Source: Epilithonimonas caeni DSM 17710
GTDB lineage: Bacteria; Bacteroidota; Bacteroidia; Flavobacteriales; Weeksellaceae
Assembly (NCBI RefSeq): GCF_000426465.1
Contig: NZ_KE384528.1
Coordinates: 51,488-115,487, forward strand
Length of the DNA stretch: 64,000 nt
Reading direction: 5' to 3'
In this document: one piece after another, positions 43,264 through 52,072 of the stretch
How positions within the stretch are numbered: position 1 is the stretch's first letter
How the letters are laid out: every line of letters starts with the position of its first letter
Program-made: the position numbers and the translations under genes
Notes under the pieces: model-generated
The model's database searches: none
The model's input: the letters and a program-made list of their open reading frames with translations, nothing else
What the model was told of the DNA's origin: nothing

Positions 43264-44928
43264 TTATTCTTTCACGATTTTAGTAGTTAGTTTTTTATCT
43301 TTCTGTATCGGGATATTGGCTTTTATAATGTAAACACCCTGCGGCAATCTGCTTGTGTCAACCTTGGTAACTTTATTTTTTGTTTGTAATTGCTGGATTT
43401 GCTTCCCAGCCATATCATACAGATAGATATCCGCAGTCTCGAGGTCCAGCCCAATCTCCACATAACAATAGTCCTTCACAGGATTAGGATAGATCCTGAT
43501 GTCCTTGTTCTCCACCAGGTCATCCAGGTCTTTATCTCCCAGCTTCACCACCTTCCAGTTCTCTTTACCCAACTCTTCTGCACTCGTCCCCGCCAGAAGA
43601 TAGCTTCCGTCACTCTGCAGTTTTGCAGATACCAGCCGTTCCTCATTTTTCTTCTCCTTGCCCTCAACATACTTTCTCCATTCCTCCTTGCCGTTGGTGT
43701 CGATGTACAGCATCCAGAACTTCTCATCATCTTTCTTGACCCTTTCCTCTGCCTGGGTGTAACCTCCCAACAGAAATCCCCTGTCCTCGCTGAAATTATC
43801 CTTGTTCGTCCTCCTGATGACATCCAGGCTCATCGCCACATCCCTGTTCCCGAAGTTGTAGCTTTTCTGCCAGATCTCGTTACCATTTCTATCGATATTT
43901 AGTAACCAGATATCTGTACCTTCTTTGATGTTTTCTTTTTTATTGCCCGATGACTGGCTTGTACTCTCTCCAGCTATGAGATAACCGTTCTCTGTATTGA
44001 CAATGGTCTTTGGACGGTCATCGCCGCTTCCGCCATAGGTCCTCTGCCATTCGACATTGGAATTCTTGTCCAACTTCACTATCCAGAGATCGCCATTTCC
44101 AAAGCCGTCCTCGGTCTTTCCGCTGAAGGTCTTGACCGATGATGTCAGTTCTGGTCTTGTATTTTCGTTTTGGAAATTATTATTCTGAGCAGAATCTTGA
44201 GTTTCGGGATTGTTCAGATTCTCAGATTTACCGGAAGTCGAGTAAATAAGTAAAACCGCACCGCCGTTTGAAGTTGGGATCATATCAGTAACTTCATCCA
44301 AGGATTTTCCACCGAGAATGGTCGTCTGCTTTAATTTTCCGTCCTTGTCTAGTTTTGAGACGAAAACATCTTTGGAACCAAACAGCTTTCTGTTGTCATT
44401 GATGTTACCTGCGACGAAGAATCCCCGGTCTGTTGATTGTACAACAGCCGAGGCCTCGTCATTGCTTTTCGTTCCAAGAGTTTTTTGCCAAATTTCCTCA
44501 CCATTTTCGGATAATCTTATCAGCCATGCATCCGAACCACCGAGGTTATTTTCCTTCTTGTCACCCGATGCATTGGAGAACGATGTCCCAAAAAGAACGA
44601 AGCCACCTTCCTGTGTCGCAATGCTTGAATTCAAATAATCGTGCCTCGTCCCGCCAAAATACTTCTCCCAGAGTTTATTGCCCTGTTGATCAAGTTTTAA
44701 CACACGAAAGTCGTAACCCTTATTTGATTGCTGACCATCTGTTGAAAGTTCCTGGGATTTTGTGTTAATAGAACTTCCCGAAAGCAATATCTGCCTGTCG
44801 ACCGTGGAGGTCATGTTCGTGAGAAAATCCTGTGTGGAGGACTGGATGTCCTTTTGCCATAGCGTTTTTTGTCCATAAAAAAATCCTATTGCAAGGATTC
44901 CTATGCTAATGTAGAGTTTTTTCATCAA
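43264..44928 (-). CDS. secreted repeat protein with T9SS type A sorting domain, first gene of the Rhs operon
   Basis: These 554 residues have a signal peptide (end near FFYGQ, residue 20). Several beta-propeller-like repeats of the form WxKxxGGxxxDxxxS...GGxxLxGxS follow (WEKYFGGTRHDYLNS, WQKTLGTKSNDEAS, WQRTYGGSGDDRPK). A clear T9SS sorting domain closes it (IRIYPNPVKDYCYVEIG, YDMAGKQIQ, LPQGVYIIKA). It would be exported through T9SS. Being first in the operon, it may give the toxin complex its route to the cell surface; this is inferred. Confidence 0.85.
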   Translation of the reverse strand: MMKKLYISIGILAIGFFYGQKTLWQKDIQSSTQDFLTNMTSTVDRQILLSGSSINTKSQELSTDGQQSNKGYDFRVLKLDQQGNKLWEKYFGGTRHDYLNSSIATQEGGFVLFGTSFSNASGDKKENNLGGSDAWLIRLSENGEEIWQKTLGTKSNDEASAVVQSTDRGFFVAGNINDNRKLFGSKDVFVSKLDKDGKLKQTTILGGKSLDEVTDMIPTSNGGAVLLIYSTSGKSENLNNPETQDSAQNNNFQNENTRPELTSSVKTFSGKTEDGFGNGDLWIVKLDKNSNVEWQRTYGGSGDDRPKTIVNTENGYLIAGESTSQSSGNKKENIKEGTDIWLLNIDRNGNEIWQKSYNFGNRDVAMSLDVIRRTNKDNFSEDRGFLLGGYTQAEERVKKDDEKFWMLYIDTNGKEEWRKYVEGKEKKNEERLVSAKLQSDGSYLLAGTSAEELGKENWKVVKLGDKDLDDLVENKDIRIYPNPVKDYCYVEIGLDLETADIYLYDMAGKQIQQLQTKNKVTKVDTSRLPQGVYIIKANIPIQKDKKLTTKIVKE

Positions 44929-45026
44929 TTAATATTTGTTTTCAAATTTAACATTTTTCTTAAAAAAACAATAAAAAAAACAAGGTTTTACACAAAATAT
45001 ATGATAAGTCGAATTTTATCATAAAA

Positions 45027-45050
45027 AAACCAGTCTTTTCGGACTGGTTT
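45027..45050 (-). terminator. terminator of the 238-aa tailed-protein gene (end of the tra operon)
   Basis: AAACCAGTC (45027-45035) and GACTGGTTT (45042-45050) form a perfect stem with a 6-base loop and an A-run to the left. The arms are the same as in the fic terminator. Confidence 0.78.
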
Positions 45051-45055
45051 AATAA

Positions 45056-45772
45056 TTATCTTCTGAACCCTCTGGGTCTTTCCTGTTCTTCTTCCTGCTG
45101 CTCTTCTTCTCTGTGCCTGTTGGCATCTTCATACATATCTCTGTCATTGACGTTGAGCTGAATATCAGAATCTCCTGCTTTTGAAATCTGTTTTTCATCC
45201 GGAGAGATGTTGTTCACAGAATCTATCTCTCGGGAAACAATATTCATGTCATTAGATATTTCCTTGGCAATTTCGGGATATTGGTCTATTTTGTCGTATA
45301 GAAAATTCTTGAGTTTTTGTAGTTCTAATTTGTAGGTGTCGATTTCATCTGCATTTTTTCTTTCTGCAACCATCTGCGTTAACTCAGGAGCATTTTTAAT
45401 CATATCCAATTCTACGACTTTATTTATTTTTTCATCAAATACAAAAACTGTTTTTGTCCAAGCCAACTGCGCAGCCGTTTTTTTATCATTCACATTATAC
45501 TTTGAAAAAGTATCGGTGTATTGAATCTTATCTTTGCTCTTTTCAATAATTTCATCTAACTTTTTGTCCCTTTCATAGAGGTTGACATTCAGCCGGCTGT
45601 TATTATCAGTTAGCTGGAAAGTTATTCTACTTTTGTCGTTATCGGCTACGATGGTAAACCCCTGCAGGAATTTTTGAATATCATCTGCAGAAAGTTTTTT
45701 CGAGAAAGAATTATCGCTTTCTATAATACCGTATTTCTTAAGGTCATCCGTTGGTAAAGTGGTGGTGTTCAT
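45056..45772 (-). CDS. 238-aa protein with the same C-terminal tail as Fic
   Basis: The N-terminal 75 residues (DLKKYGIIESDNSFSKKLSA, then FQLTDNNSRLNVNLYER) loosely resemble DUF3945/DUF4099-type modules of Bacteroidetes mobile elements. A helical middle follows, then a Glu/Gln stretch and the ending EEEQERPRGFRR. There is no signal peptide. It is the last gene of the tra operon, 26 bp from the M23 gene. It may be a translocated protein or a transfer accessory; this is unproven. Confidence 0.65.
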   Translation of the reverse strand: MNTTTLPTDDLKKYGIIESDNSFSKKLSADDIQKFLQGFTIVADNDKSRITFQLTDNNSRLNVNLYERDKKLDEIIEKSKDKIQYTDTFSKYNVNDKKTAAQLAWTKTVFVFDEKINKVVELDMIKNAPELTQMVAERKNADEIDTYKLELQKLKNFLYDKIDQYPEIAKEISNDMNIVSREIDSVNNISPDEKQISKAGDSDIQLNVNDRDMYEDANRHREEEQQEEEQERPRGFRR

Positions 45773-45798
45773 ATTTAGATATTTACTGTTATGTCATA

Positions 45799-46641
45799 TT
45801 AATGGTCGATTCCATTATATTGCGTTATTAAATTGTTTACTTTGATCAGGTCATTTAAAAAATGAGCCGGATCTATGCTTTGCCCGAATTCTTTTACAGA
45901 AAAGTGCAGATGTGGTCCGGTAGAATTCCCCGTATTGCCACTTCTAGCGATAATAAAACCCGCATTCACACGTTCACCCACATGGTAGTAGATGTCTGAA
46001 AGGTGGAGATATGCTGTTTCAAAACGATCAAAGTGTTTTATTTTTATAAAATTTCCACCACCTTTAGGATCCCACCCAACAGCAGAAACGATTCCGTCCA
46101 TTACAGAATAGACATTTTCATAATTGGCCTTCAGATCGATTCCGTTGTGAAATCTGGTATTCCCGAAGATAGGATGGTATCGTGAACCAAAAGGCGAGGT
46201 AATAGCAATCTTATTTTTAATAGGCATCACTATTTTAGAGAACATTTCTTCAGGTTCATCTATCAGATCGTACATCACTAAAGATTTATTCTTTTTTGGA
46301 AAATTCTCTTGGTAGGCTTTATCAAAATTTAGCAAAAGCAAAGAATCCTTCATTCTCGCATACTTTTCTTTTTTGTCACTATTGGCATATTGTTTCATCA
46401 AAACTTTGAGAGAATCAATTTGATTTTTCAGGTCAGTTTTTGTAGTAATGCCAAAAAATTTTTTCCATGAAATCTTTTCTTTTTTTTCCGTTGATTTTGT
46501 TTTCTCTTTTGCATCTTCAACAATCTTGCTTTGCTCTGTCTTTTTTTGTTGAATCGGCATCAAGGTATTGAATTGTGCAAAAGAAAGATTCCATGCAAAA
46601 ATGAACAATGTCAATATGGTTTTCTTCATTTTATATTTCAT
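45799..46641 (-). CDS. M23-family peptidoglycan endopeptidase of the conjugation system
   Basis: These 280 residues have a signal peptide (MKKTILTLFIFAWNLSFAQ from the second Met), a Lys/Glu-rich helical linker and a C-terminal LytM domain. Zinc ligands are visible in FHNGIDLKANYE (HxxxD) and GPHLHFSVKE (HxH). It cuts peptide cross-links so the transfer channel can cross the wall, the role VirB1 plays elsewhere. Confidence 0.88.
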   Translation of the reverse strand: MKYKMKKTILTLFIFAWNLSFAQFNTLMPIQQKKTEQSKIVEDAKEKTKSTEKKEKISWKKFFGITTKTDLKNQIDSLKVLMKQYANSDKKEKYARMKDSLLLLNFDKAYQENFPKKNKSLVMYDLIDEPEEMFSKIVMPIKNKIAITSPFGSRYHPIFGNTRFHNGIDLKANYENVYSVMDGIVSAVGWDPKGGGNFIKIKHFDRFETAYLHLSDIYYHVGERVNAGFIIARSGNTGNSTGPHLHFSVKEFGQSIDPAHFLNDLIKVNNLITQYNGIDH

Positions 46642-46655
46642 TTTTTTTCACTTTG

Positions 46656-48641
46656 TTATTTAATTGATTCACTGACAATCAGCTCTACTTCTTTATTGAT
46701 CTTTCTGAAATTGGTCATCAATACGTCATCTTTGCGGTCATATCCCCTTTTATCGACAAAAGAATAATAGGAAGGCATCTTGACATAATTGTTCTCCTCT
46801 TCCTTTATCGCTTTCATATCAAGATTGATCTTTCCACTAATAGCAGAAGTTTTGTATTCTTCGGTATTGTTTTCTTCGCCTTGTGCGATCATCCCGACCA
46901 TTTCTCCGGTTTTAAGAGCTGCAATTTTTCCTGCAGGAATCATATTGTCCATTTTCTCGTTGATGCTAGTGGAAGTTCCTTGTTGTGAGATGGATTGGGA
47001 GTAGGTTTTCTGTTTGATTTTTCCGAATAACTTTTCAAGCCAATCAAGAGTATTCTTATCTCTTGCCGACCCCGAAAGAATGTTCCCGACAATGGCAGAA
47101 ATGGTATCCGCCACTTCCTTTTTGTAAAACTGACGAAGTTGGGGAATTTCCTGAAGACCAAGCAAGACGGCAACCTTGTTGCTTCTTGCAGTCGCAACAA
47201 TATTGTCTATCTTATGGATATAAATTGTCGGAAACTCATCGGCGATAATTCCTCCTGGTAGATTATTTTTAGAGTTGATGAGACGTAAAGTCCTATTAAG
47301 CACAGAAGAATATAAAGCCGAATTGATGTCTTGTGTTCCAGGGTCCGAAGCCAGTATGATGATGGACGGATTTTCCCTATCAGTTATCTTTAGTTCCACT
47401 TCGTCTCCGGAGAATACCCAAAAACTCTCTTTAGTTGCTAGTCTTGATAGAAATATCTTTAAAGTCCCTACTTGTCCTTCCAGTTGGTCGAATGCTTTGT
47501 TATCATAGGCGGACTTGAATGGTGACAATAAAGACGTTAACTCTTCGTGGTCAAACAAAGTATCGAAAATCTCTTTGTAACTTCGATTCATAAATGAAAG
47601 GATATGTGGCAGATCTGAATACTTTCCGTTTTCGTGAGTAGCAAAGAAATAGATGCAGGAAGAAAGGAAATTAATGGCGGATTGGGTAAAGAACTGGTCG
47701 GATCCACCACCTGCACTAGCACCTCCTTTTTGCAAAGATGAGACCATAGCTTCTGCCATTTCCTGTGCCTCTGCCAATGTATTGACATATTTTTTTGCGA
47801 ACGGATTTATCCTTTTTGATTTTTCGACCTCATTCAGATTGATCACATGGAAACTGTAATTGTAATCGGACTCCTTACTCTTTTTCAATAAGTAATGATA
47901 ATAGGCTATCTGCGCCAGGTCCGGAAATTTGAAATCATAAATTGCGAGACAGTATCCCTTGGCTATCATCTGTCTAATGGCAGGATTAATCACACCAAAT
48001 GATTTCCCCGAACCAGGTGTCCCGATAACCATTGTCCCACGGAAGGGATTTATATTCATCCAACCCTTGTTATTTTTTCCTTTGTATCTGAATAAATACG
48101 GAATATTGATGGTCGTATCAGTTACTACAAGTTCTTTATTCTGATCAAAACTTTCTTCATCCACGTTCCAACGATCTTTGCCCATCTTCTCCTGCATGAT
48201 CTTGGAAATAGAGTCCGCCGCAGTCTGCGTTATCACAGCACCTCCAAAAGAAAGTATGAGATAGGAGAGCTGATAGAGATTAAGATGCGGGACAACGTTC
48301 TGGAGATTTGGATCAGTCGATGGCGTAGCAACAAACAAAGCCCCAAAGATCATAGCCAGACCTGTTATCATTGGAATAATGATAGATCTTACTACATTGA
48401 GATCTTGTTTTTTCTTTGCCCTTGTTCCCACTGCAACCAATGCTATCAGAATAAGCGTGGCAACTTTGGCGTTGATTGGCGGATAGAAAATTTTCATCTT
48501 GATAAACCCGGCCAATAACTTTGAAAGAACGGGAATGTTACTATGCAGAAAAAATAAGCAGACGCAGTCCATTATGACTATAAAATAGACAGCCTTCTGC
48601 ATGAACCCGTAGATTTTTATCTGTTGTTGGTTTTCTTGCAT
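46656..48641 (-). CDS. VirD4/TraG-type coupling ATPase (MobC of Bacteroidetes elements)
   Basis: These 661 residues have N-terminal membrane helices (around 15-35, 60-75, 85-105, 120-140). The Walker A loop GTPGSGKSFGV lies near 213 and Walker B GGIIADEFPTIY near 465. It docks the relaxosome to the secretion channel and pumps DNA and protein substrates. In CTnDOT the equivalent gene sits beside the mobilisation genes; here it is at the far end of the tra operon. Confidence 0.92.
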   Translation of the reverse strand: MQENQQQIKIYGFMQKAVYFIVIMDCVCLFFLHSNIPVLSKLLAGFIKMKIFYPPINAKVATLILIALVAVGTRAKKKQDLNVVRSIIIPMITGLAMIFGALFVATPSTDPNLQNVVPHLNLYQLSYLILSFGGAVITQTAADSISKIMQEKMGKDRWNVDEESFDQNKELVVTDTTINIPYLFRYKGKNNKGWMNINPFRGTMVIGTPGSGKSFGVINPAIRQMIAKGYCLAIYDFKFPDLAQIAYYHYLLKKSKESDYNYSFHVINLNEVEKSKRINPFAKKYVNTLAEAQEMAEAMVSSLQKGGASAGGGSDQFFTQSAINFLSSCIYFFATHENGKYSDLPHILSFMNRSYKEIFDTLFDHEELTSLLSPFKSAYDNKAFDQLEGQVGTLKIFLSRLATKESFWVFSGDEVELKITDRENPSIIILASDPGTQDINSALYSSVLNRTLRLINSKNNLPGGIIADEFPTIYIHKIDNIVATARSNKVAVLLGLQEIPQLRQFYKKEVADTISAIVGNILSGSARDKNTLDWLEKLFGKIKQKTYSQSISQQGTSTSINEKMDNMIPAGKIAALKTGEMVGMIAQGEENNTEEYKTSAISGKINLDMKAIKEEENNYVKMPSYYSFVDKRGYDRKDDVLMTNFRKINKEVELIVSESIK

Positions 48642-48645
48642 TTTT

Positions 48646-48951
48646 TTAAATGTTGTTTTCCTTTAATTTTGCTTTGAGTCTGATAAGAAAATGCTCTTCA
48701 TTCTCAAAGAACACTTTTGCTTCAGTAAGCCTTTCAAAATATTTTCCGGCAAATTTTTTCAGTATATTTTTTTGCTTCGTGGATAATACTTTGGTCTCCA
48801 TTATATCTCTGATGGATTCACTTTCTTCCAATCTTATGACGGTTCTCATCTTTTCCAAAAGATATTCTCCAATATTATCTATTCCGAACGAAGTGGCTTC
48901 TTTTCGAAGTTCCCTTTCCTGTGACCTTGATAGTTTTATAGTAAATTCCAT
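48646..48951 (-). CDS. small helical protein between traN and the coupling ATPase
   Basis: These 101 residues start with a ribbon-helix-helix-like segment (MEFTIKLSRSQERELRKEA) and have a basic helical tail (HFLIRLKAKLKENN). The gene ends 5 bp before the coupling-protein start and begins 2 bp after the traN stop. It may be a relaxosome accessory or a regulator; the family is unknown. Confidence 0.6.
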   Translation of the reverse strand: MEFTIKLSRSQERELRKEATSFGIDNIGEYLLEKMRTVIRLEESESIRDIMETKVLSTKQKNILKKFAGKYFERLTEAKVFFENEEHFLIRLKAKLKENNI

Positions 48952-48952
48952 A

Positions 48953-49825
48953 TCAAAAGGTGTCAGCTTTAAGAATGTCGGAATAGTTCACTTTCATTTC
49001 GATGGTTCTTCCGGAGAGCTGTTCCTCGATCAATCTTATCATCATCACTTTAGAATTAGGATAAGTGAATTTTTTGAACACATAGATATTTCTAAAATTT
49101 TTTCTGAAATGCTTTTGAGGATTCAACTGAAAAAGCGGTGTCATGTCGATACTTTGGTTGTTCGTTGCCTTATGGATCTTTTTATCCTCGATGGAAAATT
49201 TCAATGTTTCGATGTCGTAACTGAGGTTGGAACTGTTCTTAAATGTCATATCCAAAAAGATGTAATCGCTGATGACGTAGACATTGTTCAGCTGCATACT
49301 CAGTTTTAGGTCGTTTTCTTCCCGGATCGGATTTTTTTCTGATTTTTTCTGAATAATATCCATCGCAAATTTTCTCAACTCAAGATTAGAAAATACTATA
49401 TTATTAAATTCTATTGGTTGCATTGCTTCGGGTTGGATATGGATATTCGTCACAGTATTCAGATTTTCGAAGTTTCTGTAAACTGCTCTATATTGCGCAA
49501 TAAAAGATTGCCCGACAACTGTGATGACCCCTATTTTTTCTCCAATAAAAAAGTTATTTGTTATTTTCAATTTCTCTTTTCCTTCAGTTTCGGAATTGTC
49601 TGTAATCTTGACCCTAGCAATGTTGGTAGATGGGAGGTCTCCGGTCAGTTTTTCAGTAGAGAGGTCCACATACTGGATGGGCTCCGGTGAAATAATATGC
49701 AGATTTATGCCCTCTGTGATCTCTATTTCTGGCAGATCAGATATGATCTGCTCTTTTGTTGCAGTTTGGGCGTGGATCGAATAATTAATAGTAAATAGTA
49801 ATAAGGTATATAAAATTGATTTCAT
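48953..49825 (-). CDS. traN: conjugative transfer protein TraN (DUF4138, VirB9-like)
   Basis: I chose ATG 49825 because it opens on a signal peptide (MKSILYTLLLFTINYSIHAQ); the longer frame adds ten polar residues. The 290-residue protein shows the DUF4138 pattern (LPEIEITEGINLHIISPEPI, beta-sheets, DYIFLDMTFKNSSNLSYDIE). TraN is an outer-membrane-side part of the transfer channel in CTnDOT-type systems. Confidence 0.85.
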   Translation of the reverse strand: MKSILYTLLLFTINYSIHAQTATKEQIISDLPEIEITEGINLHIISPEPIQYVDLSTEKLTGDLPSTNIARVKITDNSETEGKEKLKITNNFFIGEKIGVITVVGQSFIAQYRAVYRNFENLNTVTNIHIQPEAMQPIEFNNIVFSNLELRKFAMDIIQKKSEKNPIREENDLKLSMQLNNVYVISDYIFLDMTFKNSSNLSYDIETLKFSIEDKKIHKATNNQSIDMTPLFQLNPQKHFRKNFRNIYVFKKFTYPNSKVMMIRLIEEQLSGRTIEMKVNYSDILKADTF

Positions 49826-49829
49826 CTGT

Positions 49830-51077
49830 TTATTTTTTTTGTTGGTTCTGTGCATCTTTCAGTTGTTTTTCGTCAATCAGAAAGACATAGGAGTTATATT
49901 TCAATTTGGCTTTGTTTGTCTTGATAAGGTTGGCAATAGATCTGGAAGTTGAGGAGAATAATTTTGAGCCGAGACTTGTGAAAAATCCTTGATTTCCCAT
50001 TTCTATTTGGGTTCCTTGAACCGAATTGCTTCCCATCTCTTTCATCATATCCCTGAAGATACTTTGTGGCACGTATAACCCTTTCATTCCATCTACGTCG
50101 TAAATCGCAAGATTGACTGGAAAAATATCCCCTCTAGTAAACACTGATACAATTGTGAGGTCTACTCTTTGCATTGAAAAACCAGAAATCTGTCCGTAGA
50201 GTATAGAACCTTTGCTGATCTTTCGATTGCCTACAAAAATGTCTTCCAGCAAACGGAACCTGATCCTGCTTCCAAGGTATCCTTTGTTATCTTCATCAAT
50301 GACTGCTTTTATGAAGCTGTTTTCCTTCTCTTTGTAAAAAGCATTGAAACTATTGTTGATCCCTGATTTGCTGACATTAAAAGTAGAGTTGAGAAATGCA
50401 TCCATCTTTTCTTTGTCAGCTTTGAGTCTTTGCTCTGCTGCGAGTTTGCTCTGGTATTCCGGATCTCTTGCTTTTTCGATAGAATCCATTACAAGCATCT
50501 GTCTTTTCATTATTTTTACAGGGTCATTTTCTTGTGTTTTTTCGGATCTACTTTGATCAGTATAGTTATTGGAACCATAATTTTTACCAGTGTCGTCAGA
50601 ATTACCTGAAGCTTTTCCATTGAGCATTCTGATAATATCCTGGGAACGTTTATAATCACGATCATCATCATTCTTCTGCTGACGTTGCTGTTGTTTCTTA
50701 TAATATGAATCATTGTTATTCCCATATCTCAGTTGATCGGATTTTTCATCAGCCACTGCTTTTAAAGAATCTATCTTACGTTTTTCGGCATATGTAAGAT
50801 TATCACCATATTGCTGGAGACTATCTTGTCTTTCATCCAGACCTCCAAGCATTGTCCTGTCTCCCTTATTTTCAAAATACTTGTCATAGGCATCATTTTT
50901 CGACATTATGGAATCATTGCTGTCTCCCAACGAAAGAGAAAGTTCTTTATGTTCTTTTGGTTTCGGTTTTTCTTTGGTAAATGAGCTTACAACATATCCT
51001 AACAATAAAGCCAAAGGCAGGAACATCAACGGAAACACATATTTTTTCTGTTTGAAATCAATTTTTTTAATGTCCAT
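49830..51077 (-). CDS. traM: conjugative transfer protein TraM (VirB10-like)
   Basis: These 415 residues have one N-terminal membrane helix (FPLMFLPLALLLGYVVSSF) and a long charged, Gln/Lys/Asp-rich linker (60-200). The C-terminal beta-domain contains GYLGSRIRFRLLEDIFVGNR and IFPVNLAIYDVDGMKGLYVP. This is the layout of a VirB10-type protein spanning the periplasm. It overlaps the TraL gene by 11 bases. Confidence 0.88.
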   Translation of the reverse strand: MDIKKIDFKQKKYVFPLMFLPLALLLGYVVSSFTKEKPKPKEHKELSLSLGDSNDSIMSKNDAYDKYFENKGDRTMLGGLDERQDSLQQYGDNLTYAEKRKIDSLKAVADEKSDQLRYGNNNDSYYKKQQQRQQKNDDDRDYKRSQDIIRMLNGKASGNSDDTGKNYGSNNYTDQSRSEKTQENDPVKIMKRQMLVMDSIEKARDPEYQSKLAAEQRLKADKEKMDAFLNSTFNVSKSGINNSFNAFYKEKENSFIKAVIDEDNKGYLGSRIRFRLLEDIFVGNRKISKGSILYGQISGFSMQRVDLTIVSVFTRGDIFPVNLAIYDVDGMKGLYVPQSIFRDMMKEMGSNSVQGTQIEMGNQGFFTSLGSKLFSSTSRSIANLIKTNKAKLKYNSYVFLIDEKQLKDAQNQQKK

Positions 51078-51420
51078 TTTTGAGTGTTTGATATTGGTTA
51101 AACAAGTAGTTGATCCTGAGGCTGTCTTCTTTTGTAAGAGATCCGTTATCCCTTTTAAGTTTATATTTTTCCAGCTGCTGCATTATTTTCCCCATTTCTT
51201 TTTCTTTCTCATCCCTTTCTTTTTTTTTCTCATCACTTTTGGAGTATAGAACAGGAAGCTTGAAAGAATCTTCTTTTTTTGCTGGAAAAAAAACACCCTG
51301 GACAATCATTCCTATGAATGATACAGAAAGAATCAGCATCGCATAGATAAACACCTGTTTTGGATGTCTTTCCAGGAAAGCATAGTATTCTTTATATTTT
51401 AATATTATATTGTCTATCAT
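51067..51420 (-). CDS. traL: TraL-like single-span membrane protein
   Basis: These 117 residues have one membrane helix (QVFIYAMLILSVSFIGMIVQ, 22-41) and a Lys/Glu-rich coiled-coil tail. Size, topology and position between TraK and TraM match TraL; there is little sequence signature, so the name rests on synteny. Confidence 0.7.
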   Translation of the reverse strand: MIDNIILKYKEYYAFLERHPKQVFIYAMLILSVSFIGMIVQGVFFPAKKEDSFKLPVLYSKSDEKKKERDEKEKEMGKIMQQLEKYKLKRDNGSLTKEDSLRINYLFNQYQTLKNGH

Positions 51421-51431
51421 TTTAATATTTT

Positions 51432-52046
51432 TTAATAAGCACTTTTATTTTTTTCATCGATTTGATCGTTGTTGAGGATTCTCCAATCTTTTATCATTAC
51501 ACCATGTGGATTGTTGGGACTTCTAATGATGTCCTCATAAAAACCTTCGGTTATAAGCTTTCTGGTAATAAGGGATGATTTTCTATTGATAAATTGCTTT
51601 CCAAAAAAAGTGAACTTATTTTTTTCCAGATCGATTTTGATAGAATCTGTCTTAATAGTGGCTACTGCACTTGATGCGATGATCTGGTTGTAGAATCCTT
51701 TTTCCCGGAGATTGGCGTATTCTTTTTTCCCGCTTTCATCAATGAGATAGAGGGATTTCTGAACATTTTCTTTGATGTATTTATCATCTGGTGCTATTGT
51801 GAAAAACAAACGGTGGAATAATTCTATCTGAGCTTTGTATTCGACCGGGCGATTGAGCATCACATCGGTCTGTTTTACCAAGATGGGAACACCATTGTCT
51901 AAAACATAGATAGACTTTCGGGAATCCTGTATCATTTTGTAAGAAAAAAAGAACCCTGCTATAACAATGAAGACGGCAAAACCAATTGCTGCTATTGATA
52001 CTGCTTTGTTGACCTTTATTCTCCTTTCTATATTTTTTATAAGCAT
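51432..52046 (-). CDS. traK: conjugative transfer protein TraK (VirB8-like)
   Basis: These 204 residues have an N-terminal membrane helix (AVSIAAIGFAVFIVIAGFFF) and a periplasmic domain containing YKAQIELFHRLFFTIAPDDK, as in Bacteroidetes TraK. It probably nucleates channel assembly in the inner membrane. Confidence 0.88.
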   Translation of the reverse strand: MLIKNIERRIKVNKAVSIAAIGFAVFIVIAGFFFSYKMIQDSRKSIYVLDNGVPILVKQTDVMLNRPVEYKAQIELFHRLFFTIAPDDKYIKENVQKSLYLIDESGKKEYANLREKGFYNQIIASSAVATIKTDSIKIDLEKNKFTFFGKQFINRKSSLITRKLITEGFYEDIIRSPNNPHGVMIKDWRILNNDQIDEKNKSAY

Positions 52047-52072
52047 AATTTACAGTAATTTAAGGTTAAGGA

